The notes below the pieces were generated by a model, which saw only the letters and a program-made list of their open reading frames with translations, did not search any database and was not told the DNA's origin. Source: Anadara kagoshimensis (Eukaryota; Mollusca; Bivalvia; Arcoida; Arcidae). From it: a stretch of DNA of 64,000 bases. The stretch lies in assembly GCA_021292105.1 (NCBI GenBank), contig CM037867.1:10729721-10793720 (forward strand), written 5' to 3'. Positions 1 to 12,432 of the stretch are shown piece by piece. The stretch's first letter is position 1, and every line of letters begins with the position of its first letter. A program made the position numbers and the translations under genes.

Positions 1-2
1 TC

Positions 3-2237
3 TATTCCATCGTCTACCTCCGTTTCAAGTTCGTCAAAATCTTTTCTAACTGGGGGTCTAGATTTGCGCTTATTTGTCTTCGGGGGATTATCGCCCGTAG
101 ATCGATCGCTTCCCGTCATTAAAGGGGCGAACTGTGTTGGTGAAATGAACTCTTGATTATTCCGCTGTCCGTATTGCGACATCGTCGACGGTTCTGCTCT
201 ATTTCCCTGATCTATAAAATCTATTCCGTCAGAACAAATAGAATACTGATTTGAAAGGTCGTCAACATCCGGTTCAGGTTTCATTGCGACATTCTTTCCA
301 GAAAACACAACTTCCGATGGAGTTTTGACATTGGTTTGCTTCTCAGGTATTGGTCGCGGTGTCGGAAACACCGAAGACCCACACCGATATGTTGACGTAG
401 TAACAGAGCTTTGTGATTGTGACCATGTTTGGTTTACGCTGGTAACGGGAGATTGCGTAGTAGGTAAAGCCGATGTTGCGAGCAACTGCTCCGGGTTGAC
501 GTTACTGTATTTAGCCTTTGCCTGTGTTGATGTATTATTAGAATTTCGCAAAATATTTGGTTGCGTTTGTGCATTACTATTGCCCACAGGTGTGACAACT
601 GCAGCGGTCTGATTTTGCACTGGTGTTATCAGCTGTTGCACAGCTTGCACGATTGCATTTGTTGCACCAGAATGCGGAACGAGAAACTTGTTGCCATTGG
701 CATCACAAACGATTTGTCCACTTCCTGGGGGGACATAAACCGCATTAGCCCCCGGTAAGTAAAACACTGGATTCTGTAGTTGTTGTTGCTGTAGTAAAAG
801 AGCTGCCTGTTGACATGTTGACAGCTGCTCAGCAATATTACCAGCCACGGTTTTGACCGGTGCCGACAATCGCGCTTGCGCAGGCACTGACGCCGGCAAA
901 GATAATGACGGTGCCGGTCCAGTTACTGGGGCTTGTACAGACACTGATGCTGCAACAGACAGTTGGCTACCTACATTTGGTTGAAAGATAAGTCTTTGGC
1001 CTCCAACTACTACTGGTAATACGTTTTGCTGTTGTGCTGCTTGACCTCTTACGACCGTTGGCAAAACACTTTGTTGTAATTGAAATGTTTGATTCCCTTG
1101 TGCAGCTGGTATGAACATTTGTTGAGTCTGTTGTGCTGTTAGCGGTGCTTGTTGTAGTTGTTGTGCCAATACCGGTGCAGAGTGTTGCTGTTGTGGAACA
1201 ATTGACTGGCCTTGTTGTACAGGCTGATTTTGGCCACTTCGCAGTTGTGATAGTTGTTGTTGAACAGTGGAATTTGATTGTTGTACAGGTTGTTGTTTAT
1301 TTTGGCCACTTTGCAGTTGTGCTGGTTGTTGTTTTTGCTGTTGTTGAGCAACAACTGACTTACGTTGATGTACGGATTGTTGCACATTTTGGCCACTTCG
1401 CAGTTGTGCTGGTGGTGGTTGTTTTTGCTGTTGTTGAGGTACCACTGACTGACGTTGTTGTACGGATTGTTGCACATTTTGGCCGCTTTGCAGTTGTGCT
1501 GGTGGTTGTTTTTGCTGTTGTTGAAGAACAACTGACTGGCGTTGTTGTCCGGATTGTTGCACAATTTGGCCACTTTGCAGTAGCGCCGGTGGTTGTTGTT
1601 GTTTTTGCTGTTGTTGAAGAACAACTGACTGGCGTTGTTGTCCGGATTGTTGCACAATTTTGCCGCTTTGCAGTAGCGCTGGTGGTGGTTGTTGTTTTTG
1701 CTGTTCTTGTGGAACAACTGACTGACATTGTTGTATCGGTTGTTGCACATTTTGGCCAGCAGAAGACATTTTATGACCCTCTATAAATTTTTGAATGATG
1801 TTGTCTGGAGTAGATAAAATGGATCTTGACTTTTTTTTAGCTTTTGCAATTTTAGCCGGGTCGAACGATACGGTTACTTTTTTGGCACACTTTTCTACAA
1901 TTGTCCCAAATTGGTCGTTCACGACATACATCTTTGGATTGTTTTCGTCGATTTTTAAAGGAACGAGAACTTTATTCTTGGAAACGTTAATCATCAAAAA
2001 TTGATTTTCGTATTCGTCTTTTACTGTGATTTCCTCTGTATCACCGTGTTCCAGAACCCCAGTATTGTTTAGCTTACCGTGAGTAACGGATTTTTCACCT
2101 AGCTTTGTGTTAATATCCGGTAATGGGACCTGATCTAGTGTCGTTACATTATTTCCTGTAGCTGATACCGACGCATGTGTATAAAGAGGCGGTGTGGTTT
2201 TGCCTTCCGTTACAGAAGGTATATGTCCTAAAATTAC
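3..2237 (-). CDS. Glutamine-rich nuclear-type protein, C-terminal part (runs off left edge)
   Basis: The minus strand is open for 745 codons from a stop at 2238-2240 to the window edge, so the true C-terminus lies outside. The first part (about 2237-1770) is a mixed, charged segment with a Lys-rich stretch near 1878-1830. From about 1750 to 1200 the protein is built of roughly six Gln-rich repeats of about 32 residues (QQQQKQ and LQSGQ motifs). A Gln/Val/Pro-rich stretch follows, and near the left edge lies a basic, NLS-like motif (KTNKRKSRPPVRKDF). Low-complexity Gln-rich proteins with basic clusters are often transcription or chromatin cofactors, but I do not recognise a domain, so function is unknown. 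The frame is not continuous with the upstream coding pieces: a one-base change near 2235-2245 is needed to join them. The plus-strand ORFs here are shadows of the CAA repeats. Confidence 0.6.
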
Positions 2238-2238
2238 T

Positions 2239-2587
2239 TAACCTTTGAAGAATGGAACTTGAGGCATGTTGAGGTATCTTATTGTTATAGATTGGGTTAT
2301 TTTTGTTTACATCACCAGGCGACAATGACGAGGTTTTAGTATTGTTATCCAATGTTGCTAAATTATCCATTTTTTCACTTTGGCAAACGTCTTTTAAATT
2401 GCTGAGTGTCCGACTGGCCCATGTATCACTCTTTTCAGTATAAACCGTTACTGACGGCTCAGTTCTCAATGTTCGACTGAGCCCTGCATCATTCTGATCA
2501 ATGTAAGCCGTCACTGGTGGCTCAGGTCCCATTGTGCGACTGGCTCCTGCATCATTCTTTTCAATGTCGTTATTGGCGGTTCAGGTC
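2239..2587 (-). CDS. Middle piece of the Gln-rich protein gene, in other frames
   Basis: Read on the minus strand, this piece holds about three imperfect repeats of roughly 21 residues of the type EPPVTAYIDQNDAGLSRTL. The first repeat (about 2590-2530) is split across two frames: one base is missing near 2575 between its EPPIT part and its IEKNDAG part. The second and third are in one frame. That frame then runs into the frame of the long Gln-rich segment only if one base is removed near 2240. The spacing is far too short for introns, so these are true frameshifts or assembly indels. Function unknown. Confidence 0.45.
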
Positions 2588-3259
2588 TTATAACTGTATC
2601 AAGGTCATCCTTAAAAACATTATGGAACGTGTATGGAGTACCGCCAGTGTTACAATGTACTTAGAAGCGCTTAACTTTGGGTCAGTTGATGGTAGATAAT
2701 ATGGCATTTTACCATCATAGCACGTACCTTCAACTTTCTTCCTTTTCCTACTAGGGCCTGAAGAACTAAGCAAACATTTTCTCTTTTTAAATTTCCCACT
2801 GTACGTTTCTGATCTTCGAGTCCAGGTCTTGTAAGATACCTTTGTTCTTCCTTTCAATAAACTATCTATATTTGTAACTTCAACAGAACAGGGTTTACAT
2901 TTAACTTGTGACAGATATGCTGTCTTTCCTTTCCCGTCCAGTAGTTCCTCCACGGATTTTGGCGTCTCTTTGAGACTTGGCTGGTATAAATACGATTCCG
3001 GAGGAAGTGAGAATACCTCTCCAATTTTGAACTCTGTATCTGTAGTCTCATCATTTGAATTTCCCGCACGTTTTTCGTCGTCAGATTGGTTTACATTTTC
3101 TTTTACCTTTGACATTTCGTCAACAGTGATGAATGTTTTGTCTTTGCTATTCACAAAATTTCCCGCGCTTTTTCCATCGTGTGTTCTGTTGATTTTTTCT
3201 TTAACCTTTGACCTTTTCTGGTAATTGCCAGATTTCGTTTCCTTGTCTATCGCAGACAT
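2588..3259 (-). CDS. N-terminal piece of the Gln-rich protein gene, two NLS-like motifs
   Basis: An open frame on the minus strand. I chose the ATG at 3257-3259 (MSAIDKETK); the frame is open a little further upstream, where a 'TTCCCAG' could be a 3' splice site, so this may be an internal exon. The product is very basic. It has an internal duplication (SKVKEKINRTHDGKSAGN and SKVKENVNQSDDEKRAGN) and two NLS-like clusters (KFKKRK and SRKRKKVEG) near residues 175-195. After about residue 200 the plausible protein (GGTPYTFHNVFKDDLD) continues in another frame, with the break near 2640-2670, before this frame stops at 2588. No known domain is recognised. Either a decaying gene or an intact one with uncorrected indels. 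Confidence 0.5.
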   Translation of the reverse strand: MSAIDKETKSGNYQKRSKVKEKINRTHDGKSAGNFVNSKDKTFITVDEMSKVKENVNQSDDEKRAGNSNDETTDTEFKIGEVFSLPPESYLYQPSLKETPKSVEELLDGKGKTAYLSQVKCKPCSVEVTNIDSLLKGRTKVSYKTWTRRSETYSGKFKKRKCLLSSSGPSRKRKKVEGTCYDGKMPYYLPSTDPKLSASKYIVTLAVLHTRSIMFLRMTLIQL

Positions 3260-3271
3260 CAAGCATAACAC

Positions 3272-4294
3272 TGGGAACTAGATCTGTTTTACTATTGCGG
3301 TTTGGAGGCCGATTTCACTTCTCTCAGTCGTTCTACACTACCATACGCCTTCGTGTTTCACTGAAAATGAAGAAGAATAAAAATAATTAAAATAGTGTTG
3401 TAAATACATTGACATAACATGCATGTTTTATGAGGCAACAATGCGTTATAAGGCCTGATCAGATGCAATTTTCACGCACCTGTACTAGTGATTATGACAA
3501 TGATCATTAAACAAATAAAGAATTGAGTTGGTATATGTTCAATTAAATTGATTTTTGTGCTTTACCAGTCAACATTTTTTCACTGATATCGTGGCGGTCA
3601 AATCTTGGAGGATGGAAGAAACCACCTTTCTTCAACAAGCAAACTGAAAAACGTTTTCATTGTGTGGGATTCCAACTAAAGTCGTAAAAGGCATTGCGGA
3701 TTTTCAGTTAGTCACCACTGTCCGTTAAATTTAAGTTATAAGACAATTAATGATGATTTTAAAAGCCCAACTTTGATGTATCGGCATCGGCAATAATGGC
3801 AATAATCTGTATCATTTAAATACTGACTAATCCGGGAACTTTAAAGATCCTAGTAGTATATTTTTTACACGTGACAAGTGTAATTGACTTAACAGGAGGC
3901 CCTTCCCCTTCCGGAGCACCCGGCCTTATTTTCCTGGTGGAAGAGCACGTGTTTACTTTGCTTTAGGATTGTGATTTTCATGAATTAGTATGTTTGTTTT
4001 TATTAATACACTAATGTTAAGAATTGATAGAAATGACTAACGACGATTGGCTGGAAACAAACTGATGTGTCATTACAAATATATAATTGAAAAATCTTTG
4101 AAAATGCCAAATATGCCAACTATTGCATATTTTATGTATAGGTTTTATGAGATACATTATTACATGGATGAAGATGTTTGACTTGACACATATTGTTTCA
4201 ACATCTAGCTGATTAAAATTGCCTAATAAGGGCCTTAGATGGCTAAGAAGTCTAAAACACCTGTTTTACAGTCGCTACATTGTTTATACGCATT
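3272..4294. other. Non-coding stretch between the Gln-rich gene and the minisatellite
   Basis: No supported coding sequence. Apart from one copy of a dispersed repeat (about 3885-4012, listed separately) this is AT-rich unique-looking sequence. The minus-strand gene promoter or a 5' intron would fall here. Confidence 0.5.
3885..4012 (+). repeat. Dispersed repeat family R, copy 1
   Basis: Contains the family core around 'CTTCCGGAGCACCCGGC', then a 'CCTGGTGGAAG' block, then 'TGGAT/GAATTAGTATGTTTG'. The same order occurs near 16.5, 36.2, 38.4, 54.4, 59.05, 61.45 and 62.97 kb. No coding capacity seen; family name unknown to me. Confidence 0.7.
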
Positions 4295-7249
4295 CGCGTG
4301 ACATTGTAACGGTAGAAACAAATGACGATGTATCGGAGAGAGAATATGACATTATATCGCTAGAACAACATAACATTGTATCGAAAGAGGCACATGACAT
4401 TGTATCGCTAGAACAACATGACATTGTATCGATAGATGCACATAAAATTGTATCGGGAGAAGCACATGACATTGTTTCAGGAGAAGGTTTATAACAATGC
4501 ATCGGGAGAAGCACATGGCATTGTATATGAGGAAGCACTTGACATTGTATCTGGAGAAGCACATGCATTTGTATTGGGAGAAGCACATGACATTGTATCG
4601 GAAGAAGCACATGACATTGTATCGGCAGAAGGACATGACATTGTATCGGGAGAAGCACATGGTATTGTATCGGGGAAAGGACATGACATTGTATTGGGAG
4701 AAGCACATGACATTGTATCGGCAGACTCACAAAACATTATATCGGGAGAAGCACATGACATTGTATAGAGAGGTCACACGATATGGTATCGGCAGAAGCA
4801 CCTGACATTGTATAGGGAGAAGCCCATGAGACTGTATCGGAAAAGACACATTACATTGTATCGGGAGATGTATATGGAATTGTATCGGGAGAAGCACATT
4901 ACATTGTATAGGGATAAGCACATGACATTGTATAGAAAGATCACATGATATTGTATAGGGGGAAGCCCATAAGACTGTATCGGGAGAAGCACATTACACT
5001 GTATCGGGAGATGCATATGGAATTGTATCGGGAGAAGCACATTACATTGTATCGGGAGATGCACATGACATTGTATCGGGAGAAGCACATTACATTGTAT
5101 CGGGAGAAGCACATGACATTGTATCGGGAGAAGCACATTACATTGTATCGGGAGAAGCACATGACATGGTATCGGGAGAAGCACATGACATTGTATCGGG
5201 TGAAGCACATGACATTGTATCGGGGAAAGCACATGACATTATATCGGGAGAAGCACCTGACATTGTATCGGGAGAAGCACATTACATTGTATCGGGAGAA
5301 GCACATGACATTGTATCGGGTGAAGCACATGACATTGTATCGGGGAAAGCACATGATATCATATCGGGAGAAGCACCTGACATTGTATCGGGGAAAGCAC
5401 ATGACATTATATCGGGAGAATCACCTGACATTGTATCGGGAGATGCATATGAAATTGTATCGGGAAAAGCACATGACATTGTATCGGGAGAAGCACATTA
5501 CATTGTATCGGGAGAAGCACATGACATTATATCGGGAGAAGCACCTGCCATTGTATCGGGAGATGCATATGATATTATATCGGGAGAAGCACATTACATT
5601 GTATAGGGAGATGCATATGATATTATATCGGGAGAAGCACATTACATTGTATCAGGAGAAGCACATTACATTATATCGGGAGAAGCACCTGACATTGTAT
5701 CGGGAGATGCATATGATAGTATGTCGGGAGAAGCACATGACATGGTATCGGGAGATGCATATGATATTATATCGGGAGAAGCACATTACATTATATCGGG
5801 AGAAGCACATTACATTATATCGGGAGAAGCACCTGACATTGTATCGGGAGAAGCACATAACATTGTATCGGGAGAAGCACATTACATTGTATCGGGAGAA
5901 GCACATAACATTGTATCGGGAGAAGCACATAACATTGTATCGGGAGAAGCACATTACATTATATCGAGAGAAGCACATGACATTGTATCGGGGAAAGCAC
6001 ATGACATTATATCGGGAGAAGCACCTGACATTGTATCGGGAGATGCATATGAAATTGTATCAGGAAAAGCACATGACATTGTATCGGGACAAGCACATGA
6101 CATTGTATCGGGAGAAGCACAAGACATTATATCGGGAGAAGCACATTACAATGTATCGGGAGAAGCACATTACATTATATCGGGAGAAGCACCTGACATT
6201 GTATCGGGATAAGCACATAACATTGTATCGGAAGAAGCCAATGACATTGTATCGGCAGAAGGACGTGACATTGTATCGGGAGAGGCACATGGTATTGTAT
6301 CGGGAAAAGCACATGACATTGTATCGGGACAAGCACATGACATTGTATCGGGAGAAGCACAAGACATCGGATAAGAAGAACCACATGGCATTGTATCGGG
6401 AGAAAGACATTGCACTGTATCAGAAAAAGCCAATTACATTGTATCGGCAGAAGCACATGATACATCAGTAGAAGTACAATACATTGCATCGGGAGAAGCA
6501 CATGATACATCGGTAGAAGGACATTACATTGCATCGGGAGAAGCACCTGACATTGTATATAAAGATCACATGATATTGTATAGGGAGAAGCCCATGAGAC
6601 TGTATCGGGAGAAGCACATTACATTGTATCGGGAGATGCATATGGAATTGTATCGGGAGAAGCACATTACATTGAATCGGGAGAAGCACATGACATTGTA
6701 TCGGGAGAAGCACATGACATTGTATCGGGAGAAGCACATGACATTGTATCGGGAGAAGCACATGACATGGTATCGGGAGATGCATATGGAATTGTATCGG
6801 GAGAAGCACATTACAATGTATCGGGAGATGCACATGACATTGTATCGGGAGAAACACATTACATTGTATCGGGAGAAGCACATGCCATGGGGATGCATAT
6901 GGAATTGTATCGGGAGAAACCAATTACATTGTATCAGGAGAAGCACATTGCACTGTATCGGGAGAAGCACATTGCACTGTATCGGAAGAAACCAATTACA
7001 TTGTATCGGGAGAAGCACATGGCATTGTATCGGGGAAAGCACATGGCACTGTATCGGGAGAAGCACGTGACATTGTATCGGCAGAAGGACGTGGTATTGT
7101 ATCGGGAAAAGCACATGACATTGTATAGGGAGAAGCACATGACAATGTATAGAGAGGTCACATGATATTGTATCGGGAGAAACACATGACATTGTATAGA
7201 GAGGTCACATGATATCGTATCGGCAGAAGCACATGAAATTGTATAGAGA

Positions 7250-8750
7250 GGTAAAATTATATTGAAAAGGAAGAATCACATGATATTGTATAAAGAAGTC
7301 ACATTACAATGTATCGGAAGAAGCACATGACATTGTATCGGGAGAATCACCTGACATTGTATCGGCAGAAGCACATGACATGGTATCGGGAAATGCATAT
7401 GGAATTGTATCGATAGAAGCACATTACATTGTATCGGGAGAAGCACATTGCACTGTATCGGGAGAAGCACATTACATTGTATCGGGAGAAGCACATTGCA
7501 CTGTATCGGAAGAAATCAATTACATTGTATCGGGAGAAGCACATGATACATCAGTAGAAGGACATTACATTGCATCGGGAGAAGCACATGACATTGTATC
7601 GGCAGATGGACATGGCATTTTATCGGAAGAAGCACATGATATTGTATCGGGAAAAGCACATGATATTGTATAGGCAGGAGGACATGACATTGTATCGGGA
7701 GAAGCACATGGCATTGTATCGGGGAAAGCACATGACATTGTATCGGGAAAAGCACATGGCATTGTATCGGGAGAAGCACATGACATTGTATCGGGCAAAG
7801 CACATGACATTGTATTCAGGAAAGCACATGGCACTGTATCGGGAGAAGCACGTGACATTGTATCGGCAGAAGGACGTGGTATTGTATCGGGAAAAGCACA
7901 TGACATTGTATAGGGAGAAGCACATGACAATGTATAGAGAGGTCACATGATATTGTATCGGGAGAAGCACATGACATTGTATAGAGAGGTCACATGATAT
8001 CGTATCGGCAGAAGCACATGAAATTGTATAGAGAGGTCAAATTATATTGAAAAGGAAGAATCACATGATATTGTATAAAGAAGTCACATGATATTGTACA
8101 GAGAGGTCAAATGATACTGTAAAAGGAGTATCACATGAGAGTGTATCGGGAGAAGCCCATGAGATTGTATCGGAAAAGGCACATGACATTGTATCGGGAG
8201 AAGCACGTGACATTGTATCGGAAAAGGCACATGACATTAAAGGCACATGACATTGTATCGGGAGAAGCACATGACATTGCATCGCGAGAAGCACATGGTA
8301 TTGTATCGGGAGAAGCACATGACATTGTATAGAGAGGTCATATGATATCGTTTCAGCAGAAGCACATGAAATTGTATCGGGAGAAGCACATGGTATAGTA
8401 TGGGTAAAAGCACATGACACTGTATCAGGAGACACACATAACATTGTATCGGAAGAAGCACATGACATTGTAACGGCAGAAGGTAATGACATTGTATCGG
8501 AAGAAGCACAAGACATTGTATCGGGAAAAGCACATGACACTGTATCGGAAGAAGCACATGACATTGTATCGGCAGAAGGACATGACCTTGTATCGGGAGA
8601 GGCACATGACATTATATCGGGAGAAGCACGTGACATTGTATCGGGAGAAGGACATGGAATTGTATCGGGAGAAGCAAATAACATTGTATCGGAAGAAGCA
8701 CATGACATTGTATCGGGAGAAGCACATGAAATTGTATAGAGAGGTCAAAT
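7250..8750. repeat. Higher-order repeat block A in the minisatellite
   Basis: Begins with a non-canonical marker (TTATATTGAAAAGGAAGAAT) and carries distinctive variants such as CATCAGTAGAAGGACATTAC near 7552 and CAGGAGACACACATAAC near 8425. These recur in the same order about 1.49-1.56 kb downstream, in block B. Confidence 0.8.
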
Positions 8751-10290
8751 TATATTGAAAAGGAAGAATCACATGGTATTGTATAAAGAAGTCACATTAC
8801 AATGTATCGGGAGAATCACCTGACATTGTATCGGCAGAATCACCTGACATTGTATCGGCAGAAGCACATGACATGGTATCGGGAAATGCATATGAAATTG
8901 TATCGGTAGAAGCACATTACATTGTATCGGGAGAAGCACATTGCACTGTATCGGGAAAAACATTGCACTGTATCGGCAGATGCATATGGAATTGTTTTAG
9001 GAGAAGCACATAACATTGTATCGGGAGAAGCACATTGCACTGTATCGGAAGAAACCAATTACATTGCATCGGGAGAAGCACATGATACATCGGTAGAAGG
9101 ACATTACATTGCATCGGGAGAAGCACATGACATTGTATCGGCAGATGGACATGGCATTTTATCGGAAGAAGCACATGATATTGTATCGGGAAAAGCACAT
9201 GATATTGTATAGGCAGGAGGACATAACATTGTATCGGGAGAAGCACATGGCATTGTATCGGGGAAAGCACATGACATTGTATCGGGAAAAGCACATGGCA
9301 TTGTATCGGGAGAAGCACATGAAATTGTATCGGGAGAAGCACATGACATTGTATCGGGCAAAGCACATGACATTGTATTCAGGAAAGCACATGGCACTGT
9401 ATCGGGAGAAGCACGTGACATTGTATCGGCAGAAGGACGTGGTATTGTATCGGGAAAAGCACATGACATTGTATAGGGAGAAGCACATGACAATGTATAG
9501 AGAGGTCACATGATATTGTATCGGGAGAAGCACATGACATTGTATAGAGGTCACATGATATCGTATCGGCAGAAGCACATGAAATTGTATAGAGAGGTCA
9601 AATTATATTGAAAAGGAAGAATCACATGATATTGTATAAAGAAGTCACATGATATTGTACAGAGAGGTCAAATGATACTGTAAAAGGAGTATCACATGAG
9701 AGTGTATCGGGAGAAGCCCATGAGATTGTATCGGAAAAGGCACATGACATTGTATCGGGAGAAGCACATGACATTGTATCGGAAAAGGCACATGACATTG
9801 TATCGGGAGAAGCACATGACATTGCATCGCGAGAAGCACATGGCATTGTATCGGGAGAAGCACATGACATTGTATAGAGAGGTCATATGATATCGTATCA
9901 GCAGAAGCACATGAAATTGTATCGGGAGAAGCACATAGTATAGTATGGGGAAAAGCACATGACACTGTATCAGGAGACACACATAACATTGTATCGGAAG
10001 AAGCACATGACATTGTATCGGCAGAAGGTAATGACATTGTATCGGAAGAAGCACAAGACATTGTATCGGGAAAAGCACATGACACTGTATCGGAAGAAGC
10101 AAATGACATTGTATCGGCAGAAGGACATGACCTTGTATCGGGAGAAGCACATGACATTATATCGGGAGAAGCACGTGACATTGTATCGGGAGAAGGAAAT
10201 CGAATTGTATCGGGAGAAGCAAATAAGATTGTATCGGAAGAAGCACATGACATTGTATCGGGAGAAGCACATGGAATTGTATCGAGAGAA
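8750..10290. repeat. Higher-order repeat block B in the minisatellite
   Basis: Near-copy of the preceding 1.5-kb block, with the same order of variant units and the same start marker near 8743. Differences are point changes and gain or loss of whole 24-bp units, as expected for unequal exchange. Confidence 0.8.
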
Positions 10291-10529
10291 GCAAATAACA
10301 TTGTATCGGAAGACGCGCATTGAATTGTATCGGGAGAAGCACTGCGAATTGTATCGGGAGAAGCAAATAACATTGTATCGGAAGAAGCACATGACATTGT
10401 ATCGGCAGAGGACATGACATTGTATCGGGAGAAGCACATGGTATAGTGTCGTGAAAAGCACATGAAATTATATCGGGAGAGGCAGGTGGCATTGTATCGG
10501 GAAAAGCACATTACAATGTATCTGGAGAA

Positions 10530-10980
10530 GCACATGACATTGTATCGACAGAAGCACATGACATTGTATCGACAGAAGGACATAACATTGTATCGGCAGA
10601 AGGACATTACAGTGTATCGACAGAAGCACATGACATTGTATCGGCAGAAGGACATGACATTGTATCGACAGAATGACATGACATTGTATCGGCAGAAGCA
10701 CATGACAATGTAACGGGAGAAGCACATGACATGGTATCGGCAGAAGGACATGACATTGTATCGACAGAATGACATGACATTGTATCGGCAGAAGCACATG
10801 ACAATGTATCGGGAGAAGCACATGACATGGTATCGGCAGAAGGACATGACATTGTATCGACAGAAGGACATGACATTGTATCGACAGAAGGACATGACAT
10901 TGTATCGACAGAAGAACATGACATTGTATCGACAGAATGACATGACATTGTATCGACAGAAGGACGTATCGACAGAAGGA
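10530..10980. repeat. Distal sub-family of the 24-bp minisatellite
   Basis: Here the unit changes to CATTGTATCGACAGAAGGAC plus ATGA, with 'CGACAG' in place of 'CGGGAG'. It is nearly homogeneous over about 18 units, suggesting a recent local expansion. Confidence 0.8.
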
Positions 10981-11165
10981 CATGATGATGTATCGAAAGA
11001 AGCACGTGACATTTTATTTGTAGAAACACGACATTATATCTTGATACGCACGTGCCATTTTTTTAGAAACACGACATTTTATCTAGATACAAGCGTGAGA
11101 TTTCATTGGCAGAAACACATGGCATTATATTGCGAGAACAACGCGACATTTTGTCGACAGAAGGT

Positions 11166-11542
11166 AGGGCCTCAAAGGTAAATTAACTTAATGAGTTTAA
11201 GTCCAAACTTGCGATCCACAAATTATAGCTCCGAGCGTTATAAACATTAACCTGTTGGGAGTATTTTTTTCCGTTGATTGTATTGTCTATTCAAGGTTCA
11301 ATAATTGGCTAATATACATTTTTTCTTATTATATCGGGATTAACAGGATATGAATCGCGGTATTAAAATACCTGCAAGGATAACTATTATCGCTAATGCA
11401 TATTGAAATGTTATAGTCAAATTTAGTTAGCTTTGTTGAGTTTATTACTGAGGGTACATGCTTTCTGACTAGCTAGGCAGAAAGGGTAGGGTGGTCTAGT
11501 GTAAACACATGATTTTAACATATGTTTTTCTTTTTCTCCCTG

Positions 11543-11573
<31 letters not shown>

Positions 11574-12432
11574 TTCATTCATTGAAAAGTGAAGGTTGTA
11601 AACAGATCTAGATTTTTAATTATGAAGGTTTAATTTGGTTACTTTGGTTTCACACTTGGAGGGTGGTTTTCAGACAATAATCGGGAATATTTACCAGTTG
11701 TACCGACTACTATATACATGTATGCTTGCCTTTTCTCGTCTCTTTATTTAAACCTATTGTTATTATTTCGTTGTTTTTGTTGTGTTCTTGGTTGTGTTCT
11801 CTGTTGCCAAATATACATTATTTCAATATTTCAAATTTACACTGAATTCGAGATAATTAATCTGTATAATAAAAATATTGATATTTACAAGCTTTCTTAC
11901 CAACCTGTTACATCCATTATGCATTGCATCATTTTTAAAATCAATTCATAAGTATAGGCAAGGTACTTTCGGTTTAATTTTTGTACACAGTGACATGACC
12001 TTCTGTTAAGACAGTTTTTTTTTATCCTAAGTCTTAGATTTATACATGTTGCCAGTACAAATATGACTGTCTAACGCAGAATTAAAGTGGTAAAAAATTT
12101 AAATTTATATAATAAATATATAACAAATAATATTAAGATATGTGATATTAATTAAGAAAATTTTAATAAAATGTGAAATCACTGTGAATGATTGTTTTTG
12201 TTTAATTTGTATTGTGTCTCGTAAGACTTTTATGTTGAAAGTAAATGTGTTTGGACGTGTATATAAGTGTATATATTTAATACTCACAGGTAGTAACCGA
12301 TATATGCATTAAAATCATGCTTCATGTAGAAGTTCATTATTTCTCAGGGGTCATAGGGTAAAATCATGCAATAACATACATAAGATATATAAATACTGGG
12401 CATTTGAGTTAGTCAAAGTACAAAAAGTTATA
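11166..12432. other. Non-coding, AT-rich stretch
   Basis: No supported gene or recognised element. A short (TTTA)n run lies near 11540-11570. Confidence 0.5.

Larger units (their letters stand above)
4295..11165. repeat. Large 24-bp minisatellite array (about 285 units) with higher-order repeats
   Basis: The unit is close to CATTGTATCGGGAGAAGCAC plus ATGA (24 bp). Units differ by point changes (ACATTACATT, GAGATGCATATG, GGCAGAAGGACATG). Because 24 is a multiple of three and the unit has no stop in five of six frames, long spurious ORFs arise, the longest being 508 codons at 4945-6471 with the octad TLYREKHM. On the minus strand the octads read CFSRYNVM, LLPIQCHV and CASPDTMS. No frame spans the array, and 'TATAG' variants insert stops at intervals. 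A marker unit (AGAAGCCCATGAGA) recurs at about 4963, 6590, 8151 and 9711, giving a higher-order period of 1.56-1.63 kb. The edges decay: first units near 4295-4440, last near 10980-11165. I see no signal peptide, splice context or cysteine pattern arguing for a protein. Confidence 0.95.

Noticed and set aside
1133..1786. Plus-strand Val-rich ORF over the Gln repeats
   Set aside because: Complement of CAA/CAG repeats. The minus frame stays open for 745 codons and includes non-repeat protein sequence.
4945..6471. 508-codon ORF of TLYREKHM-type octads as a repetitive protein
   Set aside because: Other frames on both strands are open too, the ORF starts and ends inside the array, and there is no signal peptide, splice context or codon bias. 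Best explained by a 24-bp unit without stops.
4295..11165. CRISPR-like array
   Set aside because: Repeats are contiguous without unique spacers, and the window is animal DNA with introns.
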